From NCBI GenBank assembly GCA_030597965.1, contig JAUVQU010000074.1:1-10379 (forward strand): DNA of 10,379 bases, written 5' to 3'. The notes beneath the pieces are model-generated. The model had not been told where the DNA came from and did no database searches. It saw only the letters and a program-made list of their open reading frames with translations. How positions within the stretch are numbered: position 1 is the stretch's first letter; the number at the start of each line of letters is the position of its first letter. Below, in pieces: positions 1 to 6,538 of the stretch. Source of the DNA: Cellvibrionaceae bacterium (lineage in GTDB: Bacteria > Pseudomonadota > Gammaproteobacteria > Pseudomonadales > Cellvibrionaceae). The position numbers and the translations under genes are program-made.

Positions 1-2742
1 CCCCTGGTCGATAGCTGCATAACTAAACTGTTTCGTCATCGTATTACCCCCCATTAAATAGCTATATTGCTGATTCATTTTCTCTACAGCCGCATTCGCA
101 ACCGCACTTGGATCCTGTAGAGCCACCCCATTGACGTGAATGACCGGCGCAAAATGCACATTGCCACGCTGCCTTGCCTCCGCTTCTGTCATTTGTACAT
201 CATTGACTTTTTTAGCGGTTTCATCGGGTGAATCCAATTGACGACCAAACCAGCCACCCATCATTTCACCGCCTATGCCACCAGCGATTGCCCCGACTAA
301 ACCCCCAATGGCCGTCCCAATGACCGGCACAACAGAACCAATCGCCGCACCAGCAGCCGCACCCGCTAGGGAGCCACCAATATCACCAATGGCATTACCC
401 GCTAGGGAGCCACCAATATCACCAATGGCATTACCCGCTTGTTCCATATCATCGTTAACAATGCCCTTCGTCGCTTGCACGGCATTGATGGCTAAACCGA
501 GTGGCTTCAACACCGTTGCCAAGCCAAACTTGCCCGCCTTTTCAGCCAGAGAGCCACCGATATCAATCGCATCTTGTGCCATGGCAGCAACAGGGATCAT
601 GGCTAATCCCCCGCCAGCAGCCGCCAATCCAAGTCCTCTTGGGCTCACCGCGAGACTGGACATCGCATTCGACAACATCCCACCTAATCCGCGACGGCGA
701 CGAGGTGAACGAGAACGGGATCGCGTTCTTGAACGGGACTCACCACCAATCCCTTGTGCCCCCCTCCTCTTTCCCCGACCAGGTCCACGACTTGATGCAA
801 CAGCCGCATTCAAGCTGCGCCATTGTTTTGCAGCCATTGCCGCAATACGACCACCTTGCTGCGTCTCGCGGTTCAACCCCTTGCGAAATAGTTTGGATTT
901 ATCGAGGGTATTACCAAAGATGAGTGAGGCGGCTTTACCGGCCAATAATATGCCTTTAAGACCGATAAAACCCGCGATCCCAAGACCGACCGCTGCCGTT
1001 AATCCCTGATTGGCTTCGGCAAAGTTGGCAATCATATCGACAACATTACCCAGTGGCTCCATGACCCAATTTAGGGCTGGTAAGAGTGCGCCACCTACAA
1101 TGACCGACAGGCGATTGAGTTTATTAATAAATTGTTGGATACCATTTTCAGAGGTGTTGATCCGAGCGTTATACTCATCTTGCAGAGATTGAACATGAAC
1201 ATCCTGCCCTTCACGTGACAGTTTCAACGCTTGAGTGTAATTCTTCGTATTACCGGCAAGTGCTGCAACGGCTCCTTTGGCTTCCTCACCAAAGATTTGG
1301 CTAATCAGTGCAGACTGTTTCTCTAAGGGGGCATCATTAATTGCGGCTAGAATATTCAGCAAGGTACCGGATGCATCACTTTGCATCGCACCCGCTAACG
1401 CTGTTGAATAAAACCCAATGGATGCCAGCGCCTTTTTCTGATTTCCAGAGGCCGCATCACCCAAGGTCAAGCGTCCAGAAATATTCTTCAACGCCGTTGC
1501 GGCTCTATCTTGTTGCATGCCCGTTGAAAGCATTGCCGCAGACAACGCAGCAGCATCATTAACCGAAAAACCTGATTTCTTTGCAGTGGCGCCTTCTCTT
1601 GCCATCACACCGGCAATATCAGCGGCTTTCGCATTCGAATTATTAGAAAGGTGATTCGCCAGGCCGGCTAAACCAACAGCCCCTTTCTGATCTAGTCCCA
1701 TCGCCGCCTTAAAGACGGCAAGCGTTTCACCAGCTTTACCCGCCTCCATGTCAAAGGCCACGCCCATTTTGGCGGAATCCAACACAAACTGTTTCAACTC
1801 GTTGGTATCTTTGATGCCCGATTGACCACCAGCCGCTAACATGGCGTTAATCTCATTGGCATTCATCGGTGTTTCAGTGGACGTTTTCAATGACCAGGCG
1901 CGCATTGCTGCCGCCTGTTCGGGTGACATATCGACCACTTTCTTCACATTCGCAAAGCTGGATTCATTTTTAATGGCCGTCCAAACGGATGCCCCAAGAG
2001 GCGCTGCCGCCATAGCCAAACTCGTTGCCTGACCACCGAGTTCACCCAGCTTCGCTTTACGACTATCAATCCGAGCTTGGATGCTCTGCATCTCTTTAAG
2101 CCGTTTATTCTGCTTCTCTAAGGCACCGGTCGCCTGTTCAGTGAGGGATTTAAGCCTTTTTTGCTCATCACCTAACTTATCAGTGCTGACTCCCGCCCGT
2201 TTCAGCGCCCCGCCTAAACTCGCCAGACGAGCTTTCTGTTTGCTTTGCTTATCAGACAAGGTATCAACGTTTTTTGCGGCTTTACGGTAAGCTGTTTTCA
2301 GCTCATTGGTACGCTGCTTACCAACGTGCATTTCATTGTTTAAGCCTTCTAACTTGCTTTCAGCCACTGACAACTGTTGCTTTAAGCCAACAGCACCTTC
2401 CTTCGACGCTGTTTTCATCTGCTGATTGAGTGAACGGATCTCCTGTTCAGTTTTTGTATATTCAACGCGTAAACCACGGGTACTGACTTGTTGTTCATCA
2501 AGCGCTTGTTCAAGCGTTATCACCTTGGTTTTAGCTGTTGTCATCTGCTCAGCAAGTTTGGCGGTTCGCTTTTCTGCGTTTTCAAACCCTTTGATCTGAC
2601 CAAGTTGCTGGTTCAGCGACTTCACCTCACCCCGCTGCGCTTCCAGTGCTGCAGTCAGTTTCTCGGTAGCGGTCGTCGTAGACACAATATCCTTTGTGCC
2701 TTTGGTGACCGCTTCAAGCGTAAATTGAATTTTTCCACTCAT
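1..2742 (-). CDS. T: Tail tape measure protein (P2 gpT-like), 3' end outside window
   Basis: The frame is open from ATG at 2742 to the window edge (914 codons, no stop), with a TAA in frame just upstream. The product should set tail length and occupy the tube lumen. Seen in order: a charged, Lys/Glu/Leu/Gln-rich N-terminus (about residues 20-220) that looks coiled-coil; a TP901/phage-tail-tape core region (about 260-497); a hydrophobic stretch (581-610); an Arg-Ser-rich tract (669-684); a 12-residue unit NAIGDIGGSLAG repeated twice (771-794); and a Gly/Ala-rich hydrophobic stretch (794-834). The visible end (FAPVIHVNG and onward) looks like the C-terminal part of such proteins, so probably little is missing. 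The start overlaps the E' stop as ATGA. At about 0.15 nm per residue, 914 residues would suit a tail of roughly 135 nm or more (inference). Family assignment is confident from position, size and the core region. Confidence 0.93.
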   Translation of the reverse strand, partial: MSGKIQFTLEAVTKGTKDIVSTTTATEKLTAALEAQRGEVKSLNQQLGQIKGFENAEKRTAKLAEQMTTAKTKVITLEQALDEQQVSTRGLRVEYTKTEQEIRSLNQQMKTASKEGAVGLKQQLSVAESKLEGLNNEMHVGKQRTNELKTAYRKAAKNVDTLSDKQSKQKARLASLGGALKRAGVSTDKLGDEQKRLKSLTEQATGALEKQNKRLKEMQSIQARIDSRKAKLGELGGQATSLAMAAAPLGASVWTAIKNESSFANVKKVVDMSPEQAAAMRAWSLKTSTETPMNANEINAMLAAGGQSGIKDTNELKQFVLDSAKMGVAFDMEAGKAGETLAVFKAAMGLDQKGAVGLAGLANHLSNNSNAKAADIAGVMAREGATAKKSGFSVNDAAALSAAMLSTGMQQDRAATALKNISGRLTLGDAASGNQKKALASIGFYSTALAGAMQSDASGTLLNILAAINDAPLEKQSALISQIFGEEAKGAVAALAGNTKNYTQALKLSREGQDVHVQSLQDEYNARINTSENGIQQFINKLNRLSVIVGGALLPALNWVMEPLGNVVDMIANFAEANQGLTAAVGLGIAGFIGLKGILLAGKAASLIFGNTLDKSKLFRKGLNRETQQGGRIAAMAAKQWRSLNAAVASSRGPGRGKRRGAQGIGGESRSRTRSRSRSPRRRRGLGGMLSNAMSSLAVSPRGLGLAAAGGGLAMIPVAAMAQDAIDIGGSLAEKAGKFGLATVLKPLGLAINAVQATKGIVNDDMEQAGNAIGDIGGSLAGNAIGDIGGSLAGAAAGAAIGSVVPVIGTAIGGLVGAIAGGIGGEMMGGWFGRQLDSPDETAKKVNDVQMTEAEARQRGNVHFAPVIHVNGVALQDPSAVANAAVEKMNQQYSYLMGGNTMTKQFSYAAIDQG
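361..432 (-). repeat. Perfect 2 x 36-bp in-frame tandem repeat in tape measure gene
   Basis: Positions 361-396 and 397-432 are identical and head to tail, with the first 7 bases of the unit recurring at 433-439. Each unit encodes NAIGDIGGSLAG, so the reading frame is kept. A diverged relative of the motif (IDIGGSLAEKAG) is encoded near 535-570. The absence of any difference suggests a recent duplication by slippage or recombination, or an assembly artefact. Confidence 0.95.
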
Positions 2743-3424
2743 GATTTAATCCCGAGTTTGGCGAGGATCATCTGATAGCGCCGTAAGGCCACATCTTGTC
2801 GCCATTGCAATAATTCAGATTCATTGGTGTTGCGGTGCATGGGAATAAGATCAATCAGGCTTTCAACGTCATCGGGCGAAAGTAATCCCCCGATTGCAGA
2901 AAAAAATCGCCGACCTTTGGCTTAATACACAGATAATCATTGAGTTTCATCTGATTGATATCGACCTTTTCGAGATGACATACCACCCGAAACATGAAAT
3001 CTTCACGTTCAAAGTCGTCATCAATCGCCGCTAAAGCCTGCGAATGTGCCACCTTAGGCACCTCAAAGTTGATCGTATCAATGGTTTCAGCCAAGTCATT
3101 ATCAAACGGGAACAACAAAGTAAAAACAAAGTCGCGGTTATCAAGAGGCTGACCTTTCAATTCATCACTCGGTGTCAGAATATACGTCTGAATATCGTGT
3201 GCGAGGGTGTTGAAATCTGGGACTGTGAACGTTTCAAACTCCTCAGGCGTGATGTTCGTTGCAGCAAGGATCATCGCTTTACGTTGTTCAAAATACTGAG
3301 TGGCAGACAAATCATCCTCATTGACAAACGGTAGTCCCCTAAAGGTTTCCACGCTTAACGGTTCAATGGCAACGTCATTGCTTTCACCACGTTTAAAAAA
3401 CGGCAGGTTCGATACTTTTTTCAT
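2739..3424 (-). CDS. E': Tail assembly chaperone E+E' frameshift fusion product
   Basis: Translation starts as for E (ATG 3424). At the T-run 2900-2906 a -1 slip would lead into a frame open from 2900 down to TGA at 2741-2739. This adds 53 residues after Phe175, starting SAIGGLLSPDDVE and ending in ILAKLGIKS, for a fusion of about 228 residues. The E' part has no convincing start of its own, and its stop overlaps the tape measure start as ATGA. P2 makes gpE+E' in this way, and lambda makes gpG-GT similarly. In such systems the short form is abundant and the fused form binds the tape measure to guide tube assembly. The E' tail has the Trp/Asp/Tyr-rich helical look (WRQDVALRRYQMILAKLG) typical of these extensions. 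The frameshift is inferred from sequence and position. Confidence 0.85.
2855..3424 (-). CDS. E: Tail assembly chaperone gpE (unshifted product, 189 aa)
   Basis: This is the short tail assembly chaperone, encoded between the tube and tape measure genes as in P2 and Mu. ATG 3424 is chosen because GGGAG lies 5 nt upstream (3434-3430); an earlier in-frame GTG at 3448 lies inside a terminator hairpin. The protein is long beside P2 gpE (about 90 residues), and the extra length looks like an internal duplication. Residues about 20-83 end in PDFNTLAHDIQTYIL, and residues about 102-176 end in LNDYLCIKPKVGDFFL; both have an acidic mixed segment followed by an Asp-aromatic start to a final amphipathic helix. 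The fold resembles the Mu gp41/TAC family by pattern, but this is not confirmed. The last 14 codons (after Phe175) overlap the E' frame. It likely acts in the cytoplasm, keeping the tape measure soluble and recruiting tube subunits. Confidence 0.85.
   Translation of the reverse strand: MKKVSNLPFFKRGESNDVAIEPLSVETFRGLPFVNEDDLSATQYFEQRKAMILAATNITPEEFETFTVPDFNTLAHDIQTYILTPSDELKGQPLDNRDFVFTLLFPFDNDLAETIDTINFEVPKVAHSQALAAIDDDFEREDFMFRVVCHLEKVDINQMKLNDYLCIKPKVGDFFLQSGDYFRPMTLKA
2871..2906 (-). promoter_or_regulatory. Programmed -1 ribosomal frameshift signal (E/E')
   Basis: On the minus strand the E frame reads GAT TTT TTT CTG, so the 7-T run at 2906-2900 is a perfect T_TTT_TTT slippery heptamer in register. 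A 5-nt spacer (CTGCA) follows, then ATCGGG (2894-2889) that can pair with CCCGAT (2876-2871) across a 12-nt loop. Heptamer, short spacer and stem-loop is the standard arrangement of a -1 frameshift site, and it sits where P2 has its E-E' frameshift. The 6-bp stem is modest and has not been folded computationally. Confidence 0.85.
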
Positions 3425-3429
3425 ATTAG

Positions 3430-3434
3430 CTCCC
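3430..3434 (-). promoter_or_regulatory. Ribosome binding site deciding the E start
   Basis: GGGAG sits 5 nt before ATG 3424. It fixes the start at MKKVSN and excludes the upstream GTG at 3448. Confidence 0.7.
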
Positions 3435-3437
3435 AAT

Positions 3438-3470
3438 AAAAAAGGCACAAAAAGTGCCCTCGTTGTGCCT
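3438..3470 (-). terminator. Intrinsic terminator between tube (FII) and E genes
   Basis: On the minus strand AGGCACAA (3470-3463) pairs perfectly with TTGTGCCT (3450-3443), followed by five further T (3442-3438). A smaller alternative stem, GGCAC/GTGCC with a TTTTT loop, uses the same 3' arm. It lies in the 63-nt gap between the tube stop (3488) and the E start (3424). Because E and T need the same transcript unless there is a hidden promoter, it probably acts as a partial terminator. That would lower E and T expression relative to the many-copy sheath and tube. Confidence 0.75.
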
Positions 3471-3487
3471 AATTAATGGCCATGACC

Positions 3488-3979
3488 TTAAAGGGTGATA
3501 GCCGCATCACCCATGAGATCATGGCTACCGACAATCGTTTTTCCCGTACGAGTATCGATATCATTAACCACTTTGCCGGTGTCCGTTTCTTTCCACGCTT
3601 TGCAAGTGCCTTCAATCGTCACGGTGGGCTTTTCACCGTGTTTATAGGGATCGGCTTTTACCGACGTAATCGGCCCAAACAGTGAATGCTCTACCGAATA
3701 CGGGACGTTCTCTGTGGTTTTCCCTTTTTCGGCCACATTAATCTGTGCATTCCCCATCAGGTAACGCCCAATTGCGGCTTTAATTTTCCCATGATCGCCA
3801 CGTACTTTCAGCGTCCACTTTAACGCTTCGATACCCACCACATCTTCACTGGCAACAAACTGACCCTCATTTGTCACTGTTTTTGTTTGCACTTCCGGCG
3901 GGGTGAATTCGACGATCTCATTCACCAAAGGCACAGACTCAACCTGCGCCGAAATCCGCATTCGAATACGATCAGCCAT
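3488..3979 (-). CDS. FII: Major tail tube protein (P2 gpFII family)
   Basis: This encodes the 163-residue tube subunit, which stacks as hexameric rings around the tape measure to form the inner channel for DNA. Length is close to P2 gpFII (about 172). Seen in the protein: the beta-rich pattern of the family, with an N-terminal strand MRISAQVESVPLVNEIVEFTPP, a middle segment GIEALKWTLKVRGDHGKIKAAIGRYLMGNAQI, and a C-terminal VTIEGTCKAWKETDTGKVVNDIDTRTG that matches the conserved end of phage tube proteins. ATG 3979 has GGAGGA 8 nt upstream and overlaps the sheath stop (3972) by 8 nt, so sheath and tube are translationally coupled. The gene is followed by a hairpin terminator. Confidence 0.93.
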   Translation of the reverse strand: MADRIRMRISAQVESVPLVNEIVEFTPPEVQTKTVTNEGQFVASEDVVGIEALKWTLKVRGDHGKIKAAIGRYLMGNAQINVAEKGKTTENVPYSVEHSLFGPITSVKADPYKHGEKPTVTIEGTCKAWKETDTGKVVNDIDTRTGKTIVGSHDLMGDAAITL

Positions 3980-5141
3980 TCACTACATCCTCCAACCATG
4001 CTCTGATTAAGCCATCATCAACTGACAACTCATACACCATGTGTTCATTCGGGCTATAACGGCCATAGTCAACACACAGGAACCAACGACCTGACTTGTA
4101 ATTTTCTAGGTTGTTTTTTGCCACATGAAGATAGGCCCGGAACACTGGAATAACGCCCTCAGCGACTAACGACTGCCCCCAATTCGCGAGTTTCTCAACA
4201 ACCTGAGTCATAAACTCTTCTGTCAGCAGCTTACCCATCAGCGGTTGAGAGGTTTCTTCTAGCTTACGTGCCAGTAGATCTTCTAACCCAACATGCGCAA
4301 TATAACGCCCGGTATTGGTTCGATTACCAATAATGGCATACCCTCCCATGCGCGTTCGGGCAATGGTACACACACCATGCTTATTCAAAAAGTTGGCTTG
4401 GGTGGTTTTGTCATTGATTTTATACGACACATTACGCGCCGTTTCTTCACAGCGAACACCCTGGTTTTGTGGCGACTCATAGCCTTCGACTGCCGCCATT
4501 GCCGCGACTAAAGCAATCGATGCAGGCAGCAGCGTTTGCGTACCGTCGTATTTCACGGTGAACCATGGGTCGATAATGCTCAGCTTATCTTCACCGGTTC
4601 CTTCAGCGCCCAACTCGGCAGCAAATTCTGCAGCGGCCATATCGTTAGTATTAGGGCCATCAAGCACCGGACGGCAGCGCACATCACGACCGATGGTGGC
4701 CAACTTCTGGCCCACCGCTTTACTGTTAAAACCAGGGGCCGCAATAATGGTCGGTGTTTCAGGGCATGCTTTGACTGTTTCCAACCCATAAATAGCCCCC
4801 GTCGAAGGCTTTACACCGCCAATAATATTGGCTTCTGTTTTGGCTGCATCAGCCCCTTCAGGCTCAATGGTGACGTAGACCGAGGTCGTGACATACTCCA
4901 ACAAATAACGCACCACATTGGGCAAAGAGCCTTGCCGGTTACTGGTCGTATCTAACATCATCATTGCGTGAGCATAACCCCACAAACGGACAGGTTCAGA
5001 GTTTGCCAGACTGGCATGTTTATTTGGCGCCGTTCCGATCAAGTGAACCACATGCGAAGCCAACGGCCCCATACTAGGTTGCGGCTCAATCGCATTGACT
5101 TCAGCGCCGTTAAGCTCGAAATCTTGAATAGGTGCAAGCAT
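3972..5141 (-). CDS. FI: Tail sheath protein (P2 gpFI family)
   Basis: This encodes a 389-residue sheath subunit, close to P2 gpFI (396). It polymerises around the tube and contracts to drive the tube through the host envelope. The N-terminal region (MLAPIQDFELNGAEVNAIE, then VVHLIGTAP near residues 32-40) fits the start of sheath proteins. The C-terminal third (FRAYLHVAKNNLENYKSGRWFLCVDYGRYSPNEHMVYELSVDD in shape) matches the sheath C-terminal domain that contacts the tube. ATG 5141 overlaps the stop of the 60-residue gene as TAATG, with a strong GAGGTGAG a few nt upstream. The gene belongs to the second transcription unit, just after two terminators, as FI does in P2. Confidence 0.93.
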   Translation of the reverse strand: MLAPIQDFELNGAEVNAIEPQPSMGPLASHVVHLIGTAPNKHASLANSEPVRLWGYAHAMMMLDTTSNRQGSLPNVVRYLLEYVTTSVYVTIEPEGADAAKTEANIIGGVKPSTGAIYGLETVKACPETPTIIAAPGFNSKAVGQKLATIGRDVRCRPVLDGPNTNDMAAAEFAAELGAEGTGEDKLSIIDPWFTVKYDGTQTLLPASIALVAAMAAVEGYESPQNQGVRCEETARNVSYKINDKTTQANFLNKHGVCTIARTRMGGYAIIGNRTNTGRYIAHVGLEDLLARKLEETSQPLMGKLLTEEFMTQVVEKLANWGQSLVAEGVIPVFRAYLHVAKNNLENYKSGRWFLCVDYGRYSPNEHMVYELSVDDGLIRAWLEDVVNG

Positions 5142-5323
5142 TACTTACTCACCTCTTTCGTTGGGGTTGATGGCTTGCCTATCTTGCCGTTCATCAGTAA
5201 AAATGACGTTTGCTGTGGCAAGAGTTTGATGGTTTTGTCACTGGGATCATACCAACGACCATCAAGGCGGAATGGTTGCAAGATTGGGTATTCCTGCAGT
5301 AAAGGGTGCTTTTTAGTGACCAT
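5141..5323 (-). CDS. Small tail-operon protein before the sheath, 60 aa, function unknown
   Basis: I do not recognise this family with certainty. The start ATG 5323 has AGGA 7 nt upstream (5334-5331); a longer reading frame exists to 5470 but would run through both terminators and the end of the neighbouring gene. The product is basic and Pro/Gln/Lys-rich, with a core FRLDGRWYDPSDKTIKLLP. No signal peptide or membrane segment is seen. The stop overlaps the sheath start (TAATG), so it is translationally coupled to it. In Mu a small protein (gp38, DUF2635) lies just before the sheath, so this may be its positional counterpart; P2 has none at this site. Existence of the gene is well supported; function is not. 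Confidence 0.75.
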   Translation of the reverse strand: MVTKKHPLLQEYPILQPFRLDGRWYDPSDKTIKLLPQQTSFLLMNGKIGKPSTPTKEVSK

Positions 5324-5364
5324 AGGTATGTCCTGTGGGGTGCAAGTTTTGAAAGACAGGCAAG
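5324..5364 (-). promoter_or_regulatory. Expected position of the sheath-operon late promoter (not identified)
   Basis: After the two terminators only about 41 nt remain before the 60-aa gene, so the sheath operon needs a promoter near here, overlapping the terminators, or antitermination. P2 has an Ogr-activated promoter at this place. I looked for the Ogr/Delta dyad TGT-N12-ACA and for sigma-70 boxes and found no convincing match. Promoter presence is inferred from layout only. Confidence 0.3.
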
Positions 5365-5387
5365 AAAAACCCAGCACAATGGCTGGG
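5365..5387 (-). terminator. Second intrinsic terminator after the fibre operon
   Basis: On the minus strand CCCAGC (5387-5382) and GCTGGG (5375-5370) form a 6-bp GC-rich stem with a 6-nt loop, followed by TTTTT (5369-5365). It lies 10 nt past the end of the first terminator's T-run. Confidence 0.75.
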
Positions 5388-5397
5388 ATCCAGGTGT

Positions 5398-5422
5398 AAA
5401 AAAACCGCCCTCGTTGGCGGTT
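5398..5422 (-). terminator. First intrinsic terminator after the fibre chaperone gene
   Basis: On the minus strand AACCGCC (5422-5416) pairs with GGCGGTT (5409-5403) over a 6-nt loop, followed by a T-run to 5398. It begins 1 nt after the chaperone stop codon (5424-5426), so it ends the V-to-G operon. This is the place where P2 separates its VWJIHG and FETUD operons. Confidence 0.88.
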
Positions 5423-5423
5423 G

Positions 5424-5738
5424 TTACAGGGTTGGCTTCGTGGGCCAGATAACGGTATCGAGCATGTCATACTCCTTCGTCACATCACGAAGTTTTTGGC
5501 GGTACTCTCGAAAAAGTGTCATGTCTTCCCCTTTATCCAGTGCGATGTTCACCAGATGATCAGCCTCAATAAGCAGTGGTACCCGATAGTTGCGGATAGC
5601 CTCCCTCTCACTTTTTTTATTCTGGTCGAAAATGGCCTGCTCAGCTTCCATCGCCGTCAAACCCAATTCAATTAACTCAGATTTAACGGCTGGCACATTA
5701 ATCAGAATCTCACCGTTAACACTCAATTGCTTAATCAT
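5424..5738 (-). CDS. Tail fibre assembly chaperone (P2 gpG position)
   Basis: This 104-residue protein lies just after the fibre genes, where P2 encodes the fibre chaperone gpG. It is charged, helical in look and soluble. Its C-terminus (about residues 79-104), YRQKLRDVTKEY followed by IWPTKP, resembles the conserved end of phage tail assembly chaperones of the Phage_TAC/APC type, where a YR..LRD.. helix precedes a W-P-x-K/R-P motif. ATG 5738 has AGGT about 7 nt upstream, and the gap from the fibre stop is 17 nt. It probably helps the 260-residue fibre protein fold or trimerise, but it could be a structural part of the fibre tip. It ends the operon, with an intrinsic terminator directly behind it. 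Confidence 0.75.
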   Translation of the reverse strand: MIKQLSVNGEILINVPAVKSELIELGLTAMEAEQAIFDQNKKSEREAIRNYRVPLLIEADHLVNIALDKGEDMTLFREYRQKLRDVTKEYDMLDTVIWPTKPTL

Positions 5739-5755
5739 AAATTTACCTAACGGAG

Positions 5756-6538
5756 TTAATGATAGACATCGAAAAAAGAGATCAAATAACTGATATAAGT
5801 CGTTGGATGATTGTTGTCACTGTCACCCGCCTTAAAATCACTCAATGGTAAGGTCGTCGCCCACCAAATCCAATCAGCGTCTTCTGCCAATCGGTCGCCC
5901 TCATTGGGTAACAGAAAATCAATCGGCTTATTCGCGATAATCTGATATTTCAATTTTCCACCACGCAACATAAAACTTGATTGGCGGGTATTGAAATAAC
6001 CTACCTGGCTGGAGGGGTAATAAGGTGCATTTTCCGGTAAGTTATCCTCACGCTGCACGTAACCCAAAAAAGCCACATTTGCGACAGTAGAACGATAACG
6101 CTGATAGTTGACAACGGTACGTAGGTAGTTTGCATCGCCATTCAAGCTGTTCGCTTGACCTTTTAGGATGACTAACGCCGAAGCAACGTATGGGGAATCA
6201 AAATCACTCGCCTCATCCCCACTCTGGTTGTTATTCCACGTTGAGTGTCGATAAATTTGAAGGGTTGTTTCATCCCCACTTGGCATCGTAAAAAACACGG
6301 GGTAAAACGTGTCTTTATCACCGGTTACTGTGATTTCAGTGATATATCGAGGCTCACCGTCTAAATCTTTCGCCTTCACTGAGGACTGCCAAACACTCAG
6401 ATCTTGCTCTACTTGGTTGACCCTGAGATCTATCTCCTCCAACGTCGCTACAACGTCAGCCGATAAGCGCTGTGAAGCCGCGGTTTGTTCTTGTGATGCT
6501 TGTTTTACCCGTTGTAGCTCTCTTATGATTTCAGACAT
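5756..6538 (-). CDS. Tail fibre / probable receptor-binding protein, 260 aa
   Basis: The N-terminal 60 residues (MSEIIRELQRVKQ through ISEVDLRV-like heptads to DLSVWQSSV) look like a coiled coil, suggesting a trimer. After about residue 65 the protein becomes beta-rich and aromatic, with ITEITVTGDKDTFYPVFF, a theme common in phage fibre C-terminal domains, and ends in YISYLISFFDVYH. ATG 6538 is chosen over an in-frame start 15 nt upstream because GGGAGG lies 7 nt before it and it overlaps the preceding stop as TAATG. There is no export signal, as expected for a virion part. Position between the gpH-like anchor and the chaperone suggests the distal, host-binding piece of the fibre. Direct function is inferred. 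Confidence 0.78.
   Translation of the reverse strand: MSEIIRELQRVKQASQEQTAASQRLSADVVATLEEIDLRVNQVEQDLSVWQSSVKAKDLDGEPRYITEITVTGDKDTFYPVFFTMPSGDETTLQIYRHSTWNNNQSGDEASDFDSPYVASALVILKGQANSLNGDANYLRTVVNYQRYRSTVANVAFLGYVQREDNLPENAPYYPSSQVGYFNTRQSSFMLRGGKLKYQIIANKPIDFLLPNEGDRLAEDADWIWWATTLPLSDFKAGDSDNNHPTTYISYLISFFDVYH

Noticed and set aside
361..432. CRISPR-like direct repeats
   Set aside because: The two units are directly adjacent with no spacers and lie within an open coding frame.
275..1009. Long plus-strand open frame (244 codons) opposite the tape measure gene
   Set aside because: It is Pro/Ala-rich with repeats that mirror the Gly/Ala-rich tape measure, and it lacks a good ribosome binding site; it is the antisense shadow of a real gene.
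3425..3448. Upstream GTG start for gene E at 3448
   Set aside because: It lies inside the terminator stem and has no ribosome binding site; ATG 3424 has GGGAG at proper spacing.
4536..5399. Plus-strand open frames opposite the sheath and small gene
   Set aside because: The minus-strand frames give clear tail proteins with good starts and overlaps; the plus-strand products are Cys/His/Arg-rich without family resemblance.
5324..5423. P2 Ogr-type promoter (TGT-N12-ACA) or sigma-70 promoter before the sheath operon
   Set aside because: TGT and ACA triplets occur but not at the required spacing, and no paired -35/-10 boxes were found.
5324..5470. Upstream extension of the 60-residue gene to a start at 5470
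   Set aside because: It would read through both terminators and the end of the fibre chaperone gene, and ATG 5323 has its own ribosome binding site.
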